This document shows, in pieces, positions 45,061 through 53,749 of a DNA stretch of 64,000 nucleotides. The stretch's first letter is position 1, and each line of letters begins with the position of its first letter. The notes under the pieces are model-generated. The model did no database searches. It saw nothing but the letters and a program-made list of their open reading frames with translations, and was not told the DNA's origin. Source of the stretch: Pedobacter gandavensis (lineage in GTDB: Bacteria; Bacteroidota; Bacteroidia; Sphingobacteriales; Sphingobacteriaceae). The stretch is taken from contig NZ_WNXC01000001.1 of the NCBI RefSeq assembly GCF_014172405.1, positions 1,240,001-1,304,000 on the forward strand, read 5' to 3'. The translations under genes and the position numbers were made by a program.

Positions 45061-48000
45061 CTACAATGGAGTATTGAGTTTAGACTCGATCACATCCAAG
45101 ACTACATCATCCTTAACCACATACAGATACAACCGGTAACTCATCGGGTTTTCAGGGATTTTTAGTTTAAGATTTTCACCATTCCCAACTGCTACCATGG
45201 ATATGGGCTTGTTAAACCTGTCTACCTTAGCCAACTTCCATTCGAAGGTTAAGTTTCCTGCAGCTGTAGCATCAGCAAGTACCCACTCGTTATTCTTTTT
45301 GATAATCACATGATAAGTAAGTTCCTGACCAGGGAATGTTCCTAATGCTGGCTTCAAGATCTTAACCATAGCTTTCTCTGCTGGTAAAGGTCCTTTATTC
45401 CAGCTATAGAAAAGCTGACTGAAGCTGAGTTTCTTTCTTCCCAGATCATCTTTTATTCCATCAAGTGTTACCCGATTCGTTTTCCGCTCGTCCTGCCAAT
45501 TCGCTATGAAGGTACCCACTTTAGTATCATGCATCGCATGATAAGCCTGAACTGGGATTTCACTATAAAAATATGGAACCTTCATATTCATAATGAATTT
45601 CGGATCTAATTCCTTAGGGCCAACTACAAGTCCGTATAGATCAATTTCAGGAATCACCTTATTATACCTTTCTATTGTTGAATTCATATTTTCTGAAACT
45701 TCAACATCGACACTAACCGGCCTTTTAGGGTCTATTTTTTTGATATTGACGATTAACTTTTTAAGCCAGGCTAAATAAGCATCCTGCTGATATAACAATT
45801 CAGGTTTGTAATAATAAAGGTCCAATTTCTGAAACACTGCATTTCCAATATTCCATGACTTGATACTTTCCTCATCTTTCAGGTCGTCAATAGAAGCAAG
45901 GATCTTAGCACTCAACAAATCGAGTCCTTTAGTATCAGATGAAAAGTTAAGCTCATCAGATACCCAATACCCATAATGGATGTCCATGCCTGTTTTTTTA
46001 GCGAGCTTCAAGATGTTATCATCATAAATATCCGGACCATAACGCTTAATCGCATGGATTCCAATTTGCTTCATCTCCTCAAAATCAGCAACCATCTCCC
46101 GCATCGTAACCGTTTGATAGTTTTTTGTCCAATCCTGTCCACGGTTGTAATTTATTCCTTTTATGGTGGCAAATTGATTCAGTTCTTTTGTAGTCATGGA
46201 ATCGACTGCCTTATTACTATCGACTTTCGTCAATAGGAAAGGAACCTTGGCAATCGCCCCATGAGTCATCCCTTTATGATACTCCTTTAACAAGCGTTTC
46301 ATTTGCTCCGGTTGTTGTATCTTCCAGTTCAATACTCCTTCTAAACCACCTTTCGGCACATTCTTATCATAGCCGGAGTCAAAGAACAGGAAGCCCTTGA
46401 TTTCTGGAAACTTATTCCTGGATTTGAAAGCCAATTTAAACCATTCCTCTTGTCGGCCGGCAGAAACCAATGATCCCATTTCAGCCAACATCACTGGTAA
46501 TCCGGAACGGAAAATTGGATTTTGATGAAAGTACTTATATAAATCCTCCATAGATTGCCATCCCGATGAGGAGTTCAATGGCCCATAATTCAGGTTTGTG
46601 ACCCCTATCCAATCTACATATGCGCTCCCTGGAAAATAAGCATCAACAGTTTCTGGGTTCCATGGGTTCCAAACCCAAATCACATTGTAAACCGCATTTT
46701 TAGCAAAGTAATCATGTATATATTTCCATGCCGATCTGTATTCCTCTGGTGTATTATCACCAACAGGAGACCAAGGATAAGATGGATTGTCCATTTCATG
46801 AGCAAAACGTAAATAAACAGGCCTGTTTAGTGCTTTAACCTGGTCAGAAAACTTTTTAAGGTAAGCATCGTACCTTCCATTCGTCACCTTCCTAAAGACT
46901 TTCAAGTCTTTTTTATCTTTCCCATTGATCTCATTTTGAGCAAACAAATTCTGCCAGGGTTCCCAGGTCACCATCGGAATGGAGCCATTATTATAGATCG
47001 AATCCAGCGTTTTTTGAGGCAGGAAACATTGCGTTTGCTCTCCCCAGGGGATATAAATTGACACCAGATCAAAATGAGTGTCAAATGCTTTTTGAAGCTG
47101 GTTAACTTTAGTTAAGGAGGAGATTCCATCCCCATTACCTGGCGCAAATACCCCTGTTAGAAAATAATTCATTTTATGATTTAAAACCGGTAATCCATCC
47201 TTAGTTTCGGCATCTGAACTTGCATAATAAAGCACTGAAAAACAGAGAAAAATGGTGATGATCAAAGCAGAACTCCGCACGCCTGCATAAATACGCCTTC
47301 TTAAAAACCAAAATTTGATTTTTACTTGCTTCAAATTATTCATAAAGCCTTTTACCGAAGAATGCCCGGCCTGATAAGCTCTAAATTGTTGTTGTCTGCT
47401 GGCGATAATGTTAAAACACATGATCAAACTATTCAAACCCGCAAAACCAGCCATAATAATATTGTATGGATTCCAGTCATAATACAAGCCATAAACAATT
47501 GCTGCGAGAGACAAGAAAAGTATCACCAGATTAGGAACATTTAATGGCCAGTTATTCGCTTCATTACCATCTTTTGGTGTTGGAACATAAGGCACCTTTT
47601 TCCCAATGATGGTATAGACTAATCCTAAAATGAAGATCCACCAGGTCCCGATCATCAGGAGTCCACCAACCACATGAAAACCCCGCTCCTCATCTTCCAT
47701 CACCCACATTTGGACAAAATGACGGATCAAAAGTGTCATGGTGACTAAGGGTAGCACAGTGATTCCAAAAGTGGTAATACTCATCTTAATAGGGCTCGCA
47801 TCGAAAACCAATGCGATGATCGGAATCAAGAAATTAATTAAATAAATCACCCCTGAGAAATAATGCAATGGGATAACTGCGTAGTGCAACTTCTGCTGCC
47901 AGGTAAATCCTTTAAAAAGTTTCGGATAAGCGGTAACCAGTAAATCAAAAACTCCCCTTGACCATTTTAGCTGTTGCTTATAATAAGCAGATAGTGTAGA

Positions 48001-48861
48001 AGGAACCAAGCCCCTGGCCAAAACATGTGGCACATAGACCGACTTCCAGCCTTTGGCATGAAGCTGCATTGCGGTATGCATATCTTCTGCAAGCCCTGCT
48101 GCATGACCGCCAATAGATTCTAACGCAGTCCGTCTGAAGGTACAATTGGCACCAATGGCAAGAACAGTCCCATATTTGTTCATCGTCATCATCATCGGCC
48201 CATAAAATTGATAGGTTTGCTGCGCTGCTCCTTTAGCAATTAGATTTTCATCGTTATTACTATATGCCTGTACAACTTGAACAAAACCAATCTCAGGATT
48301 ATTGAAATGCGTAACAATAGGGTCCAAAAAATTCGGCATAGGCACATGATCCGGGTCTAAAACCAAACAAAGCTCTCCGGACGAAAAACTTAGCGCATTG
48401 TTAATATTTCCGGCTTTTGCATTGATCTTCTTCGTTCTGGTAATGTGATGAACGCCCAATTCTTCACAAAAACGCTTTAGATAAGGATCATTTGCCTCAT
48501 CGCATAAATAGGTTTCATGAGGATAAGTGATCGCTTTAATGGCAATCAATGTCTCTTCAATCATTTCATAGGGTTCACCCGCACAAAATGTAGTAAAAAC
48601 ATCAACCGTATAAACTTTAGTCGTTTCAGGCGTTTTAGGGATGGTAATGAAAAAATAATGAATCCATTCATGAACTGTTTTAAGGCTCATAAATATAAAT
48701 GTAGTCAGCAACAGTGCATACAATGGAGGGTATCCTACAATAACAGGATTCAGCATGTTTTTCAGAAAAAAACCAATACAAATTAATCCGATGGTAATCA
48801 TCAGTCTGAGCGTAAACCGCTCTTTTTTTGTCGGGGGTGATGGTACTGGAACTACTTTCAT
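45061..48861 (-). CDS. GT2 glycosyltransferase fused to GH26 and a second TIM-barrel glycosidase-like domain
   Basis: Membrane protein of 1266 residues. Two N-terminal helices (about 20-70) lead into a processive GT2 domain (85-320): D121, the DxD pair D169/D171 in 'LDPDHVP', E259-D260 and 'QQLKW' at 296-300 (K where cellulose synthases have R in QxxRW). Several helices follow (325-485 and 530-548), as in BcsA-like synthases. Then an extracytoplasmic GH26-like domain (about 565-855) has acid/base E689 in 'RFAHEMD' and nucleophile E794 in 'MLAEMGS'. A second TIM-barrel-like domain (about 895-1165, 'IKGINYNRGQDW') and a beta tail follow. It probably makes and trims an exported polysaccharide. 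It overlaps the preceding GH2-like gene by 4 bases. No PilZ, BcsB or BcsC partner is nearby. Confidence 0.9.
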   Translation of the reverse strand: MKVVPVPSPPTKKERFTLRLMITIGLICIGFFLKNMLNPVIVGYPPLYALLLTTFIFMSLKTVHEWIHYFFITIPKTPETTKVYTVDVFTTFCAGEPYEMIEETLIAIKAITYPHETYLCDEANDPYLKRFCEELGVHHITRTKKINAKAGNINNALSFSSGELCLVLDPDHVPMPNFLDPIVTHFNNPEIGFVQVVQAYSNNDENLIAKGAAQQTYQFYGPMMMTMNKYGTVLAIGANCTFRRTALESIGGHAAGLAEDMHTAMQLHAKGWKSVYVPHVLARGLVPSTLSAYYKQQLKWSRGVFDLLVTAYPKLFKGFTWQQKLHYAVIPLHYFSGVIYLINFLIPIIALVFDASPIKMSITTFGITVLPLVTMTLLIRHFVQMWVMEDEERGFHVVGGLLMIGTWWIFILGLVYTIIGKKVPYVPTPKDGNEANNWPLNVPNLVILFLSLAAIVYGLYYDWNPYNIIMAGFAGLNSLIMCFNIIASRQQQFRAYQAGHSSVKGFMNNLKQVKIKFWFLRRRIYAGVRSSALIITIFLCFSVLYYASSDAETKDGLPVLNHKMNYFLTGVFAPGNGDGISSLTKVNQLQKAFDTHFDLVSIYIPWGEQTQCFLPQKTLDSIYNNGSIPMVTWEPWQNLFAQNEINGKDKKDLKVFRKVTNGRYDAYLKKFSDQVKALNRPVYLRFAHEMDNPSYPWSPVGDNTPEEYRSAWKYIHDYFAKNAVYNVIWVWNPWNPETVDAYFPGSAYVDWIGVTNLNYGPLNSSSGWQSMEDLYKYFHQNPIFRSGLPVMLAEMGSLVSAGRQEEWFKLAFKSRNKFPEIKGFLFFDSGYDKNVPKGGLEGVLNWKIQQPEQMKRLLKEYHKGMTHGAIAKVPFLLTKVDSNKAVDSMTTKELNQFATIKGINYNRGQDWTKNYQTVTMREMVADFEEMKQIGIHAIKRYGPDIYDDNILKLAKKTGMDIHYGYWVSDELNFSSDTKGLDLLSAKILASIDDLKDEESIKSWNIGNAVFQKLDLYYYKPELLYQQDAYLAWLKKLIVNIKKIDPKRPVSVDVEVSENMNSTIERYNKVIPEIDLYGLVVGPKELDPKFIMNMKVPYFYSEIPVQAYHAMHDTKVGTFIANWQDERKTNRVTLDGIKDDLGRKKLSFSQLFYSWNKGPLPAEKAMVKILKPALGTFPGQELTYHVIIKKNNEWVLADATAAGNLTFEWKLAKVDRFNKPISMVAVGNGENLKLKIPENPMSYRLYLYVVKDDVVLDVIESKLNTPL

Positions 48862-50183
48862 TTATCAGTTACAACATAAAAGGGTGTATTGCAGGTAGAA
48901 AAATTACCATGATCATCATAAATGGTCGCAAAAATCCGATAAGGTCCTTCAGCCTTCGGGGCTATAAACTTATCTTCCAAAAATTGAGCTGTTTTAGTTT
49001 CCTGCATTAATGGCTGGAGCTTTTTATCATTGTGAAGGTTATTCTTCTTGTACCAGTCTTCGGGATATATTTCCCATTTCACAGACTTAATATGATCCTT
49101 ATTCAACATTAAAACTTTGGCTGAAAAAGTATGACCAGGAGATAAAAAGATATTATCTCTAGCTCCCTTTTCATTTAAAAGCATGTAATTCACCTGAGGA
49201 AAGGAATATTCAAGATGTTTCCCTGTCCATAAATATTTCATGGCATCAACCACCTGGGATTTACCTTCCTGCGTATCAAACATACTAAACCAGGACTGAG
49301 TCCCCTCCTGTTTGTTGCCCCAGAAAAAAGCAAAGGCTCCTAAAAAGCCTGGCTTTTCTATTGGCATATGTTTTTCATAACGATCCTGATACTGTTCTGC
49401 TTTCTTCGTGCTGGTATCCTCGATATAAGCAGCCCAGGCCGTTTGGGCTGTCCCATCCCAGGGGCCATCAATCCCCCATTCTGTAACCATAAATGGTCCC
49501 TTCCAAAACCAGGAAACACTGCTAAGGTCATCCCTCAAATAGGTTATTCTACCAAAAATATTAAAAGATATCAAGTCGATATCGCAGCGCAACTTCAGAT
49601 TAAACAGGTATTTCTTATTAAAATTCAAGACTGTTGTGGTCACAGGATGATCAGGATCGTCCTGATGAATCATCTTCGTGAGCTCGTTAAAAGCGCTATA
49701 AAAATCATTGTAGGATGGCTTAAAAGGAAAATCAAGTTCATTACCCAGGCACCACATCAATAGCGAAGGATGGTTCTTATATTTATTGACAACAGATTTA
49801 AATGCCCGGTACTGACCATTCACTTTTGCAGGGTCATTATAGAAGGACTGATAATCACTATTAAAAATTGGCAACCCAACGATTACAGCCAACTGGTTGG
49901 CTTTTGCACTATCCAAAATAACAGATAACCGCGTAGTGTCCCAAACTCTAATCGTATTTCCACCCATTTCTTTTAAGGTTTTGAAATGGGTATTACCGGC
50001 CGCGCCTTTTATGGTATATGGTTTACCATCTTTATATAATTTATAACTGCCTTCAATCTTTTTGACCTGTACTTTTCTGGGAGTCGGATCTTCAGGTTGC
50101 GTGCAACCCGTAAAAGCTAAAACCATACACAGGCTCAAAAACTTAAGCTTTATAAACGGATATTTTCTATCCAACATTGACAT
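48858..50183 (-). CDS. Lipoprotein glycoside hydrolase, GH2/GH5-like TIM barrel
   Basis: Lipoprotein of 441 residues ('MVLAFTGC', acylated Cys at 27). The TIM barrel (about 50-290) carries acid/base E149 in 'MWCLGNELDF' and nucleophile E235 in 'FMVTEWGIDGPW', the retaining clan-A arrangement of GH2 and related families. 'LKEMGGNTIRVWDT' is the typical barrel entry. A C-terminal beta-sandwich (about 330-441) follows, perhaps a binding domain. It overlaps the GT2-GH26 gene by ATGA, so the two are co-translated and must serve the same glycan. The exact GH family needs a profile search. Confidence 0.88.
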   Translation of the reverse strand: MSMLDRKYPFIKLKFLSLCMVLAFTGCTQPEDPTPRKVQVKKIEGSYKLYKDGKPYTIKGAAGNTHFKTLKEMGGNTIRVWDTTRLSVILDSAKANQLAVIVGLPIFNSDYQSFYNDPAKVNGQYRAFKSVVNKYKNHPSLLMWCLGNELDFPFKPSYNDFYSAFNELTKMIHQDDPDHPVTTTVLNFNKKYLFNLKLRCDIDLISFNIFGRITYLRDDLSSVSWFWKGPFMVTEWGIDGPWDGTAQTAWAAYIEDTSTKKAEQYQDRYEKHMPIEKPGFLGAFAFFWGNKQEGTQSWFSMFDTQEGKSQVVDAMKYLWTGKHLEYSFPQVNYMLLNEKGARDNIFLSPGHTFSAKVLMLNKDHIKSVKWEIYPEDWYKKNNLHNDKKLQPLMQETKTAQFLEDKFIAPKAEGPYRIFATIYDDHGNFSTCNTPFYVVTDK

Positions 50184-50357
50184 ATTTAAGATTCGTTAAT
50201 TTCGTGAATATAAACAAATAACAACATTAGAGATCAATCTAACAATGATAGCACAAAATATACGGATATAATTTTACAAAATTTTCAGGCAAAACGCATC
50301 TATTATTGTTAAAAAACAAGTCATATAATCCTTTCAACTGAAGCTAACCTTTGAATT

Positions 50358-51188
50358 TCAGGAAGGTTTTCCCGGCAGGTGTTTCAGTTTTTCCTTTAAC
50401 ATCCGATATTCTCTTTCCAAATGTCGGAAAGCCTTTCCTTCTGGAATACTTTCCCCCTCCATTTGCTTTTGATAAGCAAGGGATACCTGATCAAAACGCG
50501 CTTTCATAGTCGTAAAATGAGCTTTTTTTGCTTTCTCCGCCTGACTATCGGCAACACCATTCAGATTTCCTGCATAAACACTGTCAGAAATTGATTTTTC
50601 ATTTGAAGACCTTAAGCACAGATAAACTTCCATTTGCTCATTCAGCATCCATTCCTCCGAAAGCGCAATAAAACAGCTTCCATCTGCCCTTCTAGCGGCA
50701 TTCAGATAAGTACTTGCCCTCTTTTTACTCGGATGGTTAACCAGCACCATGACCAGATCATCACTAGCCCCATTTGCAGAAAGGCTATTATCCCAACTTA
50801 AATTCAGTCCATTTTCGCCCTTGCTGATTTTCAAATCTTTTACTGCGTCCAATGATCCCCGGCTTAGAATTACTTTGCTATAATCTACCTTAATATTGGG
50901 ATATTCACCGGTTAGAGCCTGTTTTTTGATGTAAGAGACAGCCAGATTGTGTGAATTTTTAAGGGTTCCTTCCGCCTCTAACTTCAGACTAACATTGATA
51001 AAATCAGCCATTGGTCCCACCAATCCCATCGTTACAGCCATTGCCTGTCGATTTCCCAACTGTTTTGTAGTCGGTTTTCCAGGTTTGCCGACCAGGCGGC
51101 ATATCGGTTGTCCGTTTAGCATGTAGAAAACTACGTTTCCTATTTTCCCAGAAGGGTGCCCATAAGGGCCTACGCTGCATATTGCCAT
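50358..51188 (-). CDS. DUF6266-like hypothetical protein
   Basis: Soluble protein of 276 residues starting at the ATG at 51186-51188 (MAICSVGPYGHPSGKIGNVV); the open frame further upstream is not protein-like. The N-terminal 'G-x-x-G-x-x-G-x-V-V-x-Y-x-x-N/R-G-x-x-x-x-R' pattern ('GHPSGKIGNVVFYMLNGQPICR', then 'TTKQLGNRQAM') is what I recall for DUF6266, a family abundant in Pedobacter and relatives. The C-terminus is a long charged helix ('EKAKKAHFTTMKARFDQVSLAYQKQ'). Function is unknown; it stands alone between terminator-like sequence and the GH gene. Confidence 0.75.
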   Translation of the reverse strand: MAICSVGPYGHPSGKIGNVVFYMLNGQPICRLVGKPGKPTTKQLGNRQAMAVTMGLVGPMADFINVSLKLEAEGTLKNSHNLAVSYIKKQALTGEYPNIKVDYSKVILSRGSLDAVKDLKISKGENGLNLSWDNSLSANGASDDLVMVLVNHPSKKRASTYLNAARRADGSCFIALSEEWMLNEQMEVYLCLRSSNEKSISDSVYAGNLNGVADSQAEKAKKAHFTTMKARFDQVSLAYQKQMEGESIPEGKAFRHLEREYRMLKEKLKHLPGKPS

Positions 51189-51474
51189 AATCAAGAGCTT
51201 TAAATGTGTGTACCACACGAATAAATCAAGGTATTGATAAATAACCAGATACACAGTAGAAAATCTATATAGCGTCTATAATTAATAGTAACAATATAGT
51301 AGATTAAATCGGCTTTATTTCATAGTTGATTAGGCAACTTGACGAGTAATAGCCCTAGCAACCTCCTGGAAACAAACTGAGAAAGCCGTAAAAATTTAAA
51401 GGTCATCATAGCCCATATATTGTCCTGACATAGGCTGGTTCCTGATTTACCCCAACATGAATCCCTGCTAAACA

Positions 51475-51511
51475 ACAAGCCCCCAAAAAGTTTAAAACTT
51501 ATGGGGGCTTG
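51475..51511 (-). terminator. Probable terminator of the fasciclin/TonB locus
   Basis: CAAGCCCCC and GGGGGCTTG form a perfect 9-pair stem around an A/T-rich loop that itself holds AAGT/ACTT. On the minus strand a T-rich stretch (TTGTTTAG) follows. It lies 39 bases beyond the stop of the IPT/NHL gene, the last gene of the locus. Confidence 0.65.
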
Positions 51512-51549
51512 GAGCGCAATTGTTAATACAGATTAATTTAAATCCTTCT

Positions 51550-53718
51550 TTATTTCAAGAAAATCTTTCTTATCGCCTTATTTTGGGCATCGAGAATGTA
51601 AATATTTCCATCTTTATCAACGGCCATATCATCCATTGAGCCTATTTTTGCCTTGGAGAATGCCCCATCTGCAAATCCTGAGGTTAATTTAACCAGTGTG
51701 GAGACTTTTTTACTGGCGATATCAATCTCTCTAAGCGCATAATTATACTTGTCGCCGGCAATTAATTTACCAGGACCATATAAAGCCAATCCACCTCCAA
51801 TACTGTTAAATCTTGCCGCGAATCCTACTCCATCCTCGAATCCAGGATCAGAACTACCCGTGAAATAGGTTTCATTTCCACCTCCGGCAGCAATACGTCC
51901 AACAGCATTATTACTACTTGAACTGGAATCTACATAGTATAAATTTCCATCTGCATCTACCACTGCCTTAGCCATAGGCCAAAATGGGCCACTCACTTTA
52001 GTGAAACTACCGGCAGTATTGACCTTGTTCATCCCCGCATAGGCAGCAACAATATTCACATACAGGTTTCCGGCATTGTCAAATGTCATCAAACCTGGCG
52101 CGAAACCAGAAACATAGACCGAATTCTGACCGGAAGGCGTGATTTTCCGGATGTGATTACGGCCAATATCTGACACATAAATATTATCCTGTTTATCGAT
52201 CGCAATTCCATAAGGCGTATCAAAAGTAATGTTGGCCCCATTGGCCTGTAAGATACTAACCACTCCAGATGGTGTAATCTTTTTCACGACACCATTCATT
52301 CTGTCCGCTGCATAGATATTTCCACTGTTATCCACGGCTATTCCGGCCATAAAACCTCCAAAGGTGTCACTATTTGGTCCACCAGCTAAGGTCAGCATTC
52401 CTGCTCTTCTGAAATCCTGAGGTGCCAGTGCTTCCTGACCACCAACTACGACTTTTAAATCACCGCTACTCAATCCTACTGGCGCATCCAATACCAAGGT
52501 GTTTTCTGTAGCAGTTTTCACTGTTGTCAGCAAGCCATTAAAATATACTTTGTTATTCGAAGCGTTGGTGCTAAAACCAGATCCTTTAATGGTGACGGTT
52601 GTCCCCGCTAAGCCATTATCCGGGCTTACAGAAAGTATTCCAAGCGTTTGATCTTTAAATTGCGGCCCGTCCGTGGCCTGATCATTGACTACCACTTTGA
52701 CCAATCCACTTCCTGTACCACCTGGCAAAACCAATTTAATCTGGCTTTCGCTAACCGATTGCACAGGAACTGAGACGCCATTGATAAATACCTTATTCTC
52801 ATCCAGAACCGTACTAAACAACGCTCCAGAAATGGTCATTTCCGCACCTTGCGGGCCACTTAATGGCGTTACAATTTGAATCGATGGCGCAGCAACTACT
52901 TTAAAGACTGGCCCTGCAGTTTTCTGTCCATTGATATTTACGGAAAGTGGACCAGTGGTTACCCCATCAGGAGCCAGCACCACCAACTTTTCGTTACTGG
53001 CTTCCAGTACCGTAGCTGTGATTCCATTAAAATCTACCAGATTACCAACTGCCAATGCTTCAAAGCCGGTACCTGTGATGGTCACCTTTGTATTTTTACC
53101 ACCGCTTAAAGGTTTGATACTGGCAATAGCCTGATAAGTGAAATTCTGACCTTTAGCCTCTTTACCATTAACCTTCACTACGATTGGCCCAAATCCAGCA
53201 TCCAATGGCACTTCCGCCACGATCACCTGGTCTGAAACACTGACTACCAATGCAGGTTTTCCATTGATGAAAACTGTAGCCGGACCTGCCGTACTGCTAA
53301 AGCCCTCCCCGGTAATCCGAATTTGAGAACCCGCAGGTCCGTTGGCAGGAAATACCGTTTTCACACTTAAATCCTGATAAATATATTGTCCCAGCTCAAA
53401 ATTTTGAGATCCATATTTTATAGACAATGCCCCGGTACTCCCTCCTTCTGGCATACGCAAAACGATGGTGTTTGAAGTAGCACTGATCACCTCCGCCACT
53501 TTACCGGAAATGGTGGCCGAATAATTGGGAAGATCCGTTCCAAAACCTTCGCCAACAATGGAAACCAGTGTTCCTGCATTCCCACTATTAGGGTAATAAC
53601 TGTCTATTTTAAATGCCAGAACAGGTATTTCCACCTTATCCTTTTTACAAGCGCCAATAAACAGCAGGAAGAACAGCATCATGCCGATACTAAAATTCCA
53701 TTTATGTTGAATATTCAT
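51550..53718 (-). CDS. IPT/TIG and NHL-repeat lipoprotein
   Basis: Surface lipoprotein of 722 residues ('LLFIGACKKDK'). Five IPT/TIG immunoglobulin-like domains of about 80 residues follow, each with 'P.sG..Gt.v.I.G.gF' (residues about 35-435). From about 440 to the end an NHL beta-propeller is visible: 'MAGIAVDNSGNIYAADRMNGVVKKITPSG', 'YGIAIDKQDNIYVSDIGRNHIRKITPSG' and 'MDDMAVDKDGNIYILDAQNKAIRKI'. This IPT-NHL architecture is common in Bacteroidota surface proteins and suggests binding of glycans or protein partners. It lies 31 bases behind the TonB receptor gene and probably ends its operon. Confidence 0.9.
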   Translation of the reverse strand: MNIQHKWNFSIGMMLFFLLFIGACKKDKVEIPVLAFKIDSYYPNSGNAGTLVSIVGEGFGTDLPNYSATISGKVAEVISATSNTIVLRMPEGGSTGALSIKYGSQNFELGQYIYQDLSVKTVFPANGPAGSQIRITGEGFSSTAGPATVFINGKPALVVSVSDQVIVAEVPLDAGFGPIVVKVNGKEAKGQNFTYQAIASIKPLSGGKNTKVTITGTGFEALAVGNLVDFNGITATVLEASNEKLVVLAPDGVTTGPLSVNINGQKTAGPVFKVVAAPSIQIVTPLSGPQGAEMTISGALFSTVLDENKVFINGVSVPVQSVSESQIKLVLPGGTGSGLVKVVVNDQATDGPQFKDQTLGILSVSPDNGLAGTTVTIKGSGFSTNASNNKVYFNGLLTTVKTATENTLVLDAPVGLSSGDLKVVVGGQEALAPQDFRRAGMLTLAGGPNSDTFGGFMAGIAVDNSGNIYAADRMNGVVKKITPSGVVSILQANGANITFDTPYGIAIDKQDNIYVSDIGRNHIRKITPSGQNSVYVSGFAPGLMTFDNAGNLYVNIVAAYAGMNKVNTAGSFTKVSGPFWPMAKAVVDADGNLYYVDSSSSSNNAVGRIAAGGGNETYFTGSSDPGFEDGVGFAARFNSIGGGLALYGPGKLIAGDKYNYALREIDIASKKVSTLVKLTSGFADGAFSKAKIGSMDDMAVDKDGNIYILDAQNKAIRKIFLK

Positions 53719-53749
53719 CTTTTCTATGACTTAATTTCTAAAAAATAAA

